A stretch of DNA of 64,000 bases, taken from contig CM060924.1 of NCBI GenBank assembly GCA_030737875.1, positions 144,020,197 to 144,084,196 on the forward strand, written 5' to 3'. The translations under genes were made by a program, and so were the position numbers. The stretch is from Allium sativum. Lineage: Eukaryota > Streptophyta > Magnoliopsida > Asparagales > Amaryllidaceae. This document shows, piece after piece, positions 62,890 to 64,000 of the stretch; position 1 is the stretch's first letter; every line of letters begins with the position of its first letter. The notes beneath the pieces were generated by a model. That model made no database searches, was not told the origin of the DNA, and saw nothing but the letters and a program-made list of their open reading frames with translations.

Positions 62890-64000
62890 CCATTTTTCTC
62901 TTTTGATTTCTTTCCTTTCTTCCCATACAACCCTCTCTTTCTCAGAAAAAAAAATATTCTTTTTTTTTTTGAAATTTCTTTCTCTTCTTTTGATTTATTA
63001 CTGTTTTCCCCGATCATCTTCATAATTCCTCTCCTCAACATCTTCAGTTCACGTCCAACTTCTGCTTTTTTTTCCATCGCATTTCTGCTCCAAACAATCA
63101 CCAACAGTTCTACCACTTCATCGTTCACAATTCCCTCATCATCACCCTGACCAAACAAACAGCATCACCACAAACGTGAAAACCCAAATTCATTCAAGCA
63201 ACAATTTCATCACCATCTTCTCTCAAACACCCTCTGTCTAACACCGAATTCAACCCTATTCCAATTCAATCCGCAACCTCCTTCTTCCTTCTGTCATCAC
63301 CGTGAATTACAAATTTCCCTGCATCCACCAACATTTAACAAAACCTCCCCATCACAAGTTCACGGTTCACCACAGACAACTTCCACAAACACCTTTGTCA
63401 TCACCGTGAAGTAATAAAGTTCTTCTTCCTCTTCTAAAAAAAAAAGAAAAAAAAAATTTGCGTGGTTTGTTTACTAGAATAGGAGGCGTGTTATTTGCAG
63501 AGAGCTGGTGATAGATTTGTTTCCAATTTTTTATTGGGAACGATTTGTTTTGGATAAACAAAGAAAGGTAGGGGCGTGATTTCTTGTGATTTGTCTCCTT
63601 CTGGAACGTGTCTGTTGTTTTATATTTGAGAACCTATGGAATGATTTTGCTGTAAATGGCGGGGCCCTTGAATTAATTGGAAATTGATTTGTTTCCTCTT
63701 TTATTGTGGCATTGTTTCTATTTTAAAAAAATAGAGGTGTAAATTTTTCTTTTTTCTTTTTTGGGGTTTGAGCATTCTTTTCGTATTTACTGACTTGCTT
63801 GGATTTTATTAGGAAAGAAATAGAGGCGTGTTTAAATTGAATTGTTCCCATTTGTTTTGTACAATTTGTTTTGGAAAAGAACACGGACGCGAGATATTGT
63901 AATTGAGATGTGCTACTTCTTTTTATTCTTGAGTGTGCCGTGTTTGAGTTGATTGCAAAACGATTAGCCTGGGTTGAGCGCTTGAGTTGAGTTCACATTT
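62451..64000 (+). other. Leader region of the Gypsy-type element, no genes seen
   Basis: Pyrimidine-rich, with homopolymer runs and a TA microsatellite (62857-62883). From 63.47 kb on, GAGGCGTG-like motifs recur (about 63485, 63569, 63820, with weaker forms near 63734 and 63889) at irregular spacing. No gag is recognised before the window ends. This fits a long 5' leader, or a non-autonomous element. Confidence 0.45.
62857..62883. repeat. (TA)n microsatellite
   Basis: About 13 TA units. Confidence 0.9.

Overview
The window looks like nuclear DNA of a flowering plant, probably a eudicot. It is AT-rich, carries a plant-specific ankyrin/PGG membrane-protein gene with spliceable introns, and is otherwise packed with Copia, Gypsy-type, LINE and MITE sequences. 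I see one intact protein-coding gene, on the minus strand at about 0.6-4.7 kb. It is an ITN1-like ankyrin-repeat protein with three coding exons that join in frame to 534 codons. Just upstream of it lie a hAT-type MITE with 8-bp target duplications and a possible Harbinger/Tourist-type MITE.

From about 7.6 kb to the end the sequence is nested transposable elements. Block 1 (7.6-11.2 kb) is a broken minus-sense LTR element. Block 2 (11.2-41.7 kb) is an old plus-sense Copia element whose two LTRs now lie almost 30 kb apart. It was split by two insertions: (a) G1, a 14.27-kb minus-sense LTR element with a perfect 5-bp target duplication (TGTTC), two LTRs of about 6.6 kb and an internal region of only 1064 bp that has a primer-binding site and polypurine tract but no visible gag/pol; and (b) a small non-coding Copia-type element at 28.5-36.9 kb. 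That small element's own 3' LTR was hit by G2, a plus-sense 6.6-kb solo LTR of the G1 family (duplication GGTGT). The unoccupied version of this target survives in the sister LTR. The 3' LTR of the old Copia is cut by G3, a truncated third member of the G family.

Block 3 (46.2-61.0 kb) is a minus-sense Copia pseudogene. A LINE entered its gag region (15-bp target duplication with one mismatch), and a 5.8-kb solo LTR related to the G family (duplication ACAAG) then entered the LINE 3' UTR. Block 4 (61.0-64.0 kb) holds a fragment of another LTR and a plus-sense Gypsy-type LTR followed by a TGGCGCCGTTGCC-type primer-binding site and leader sequence without genes.

The most unusual content is the G family of giant LTRs. 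Beyond their size they carry arrays of short hairpin-forming modules: GGGTTT...AAACCC modules, AAAAAT...ATTTTT arrays, and a hairpin whose two arms differ in a compensating way between copies. The related 5.8-kb LTR has its own array of TCGAATA/TATTCGA hairpins. These structures are visible in the sequence; any function is inference. No tRNA, rRNA or CRISPR array was seen.
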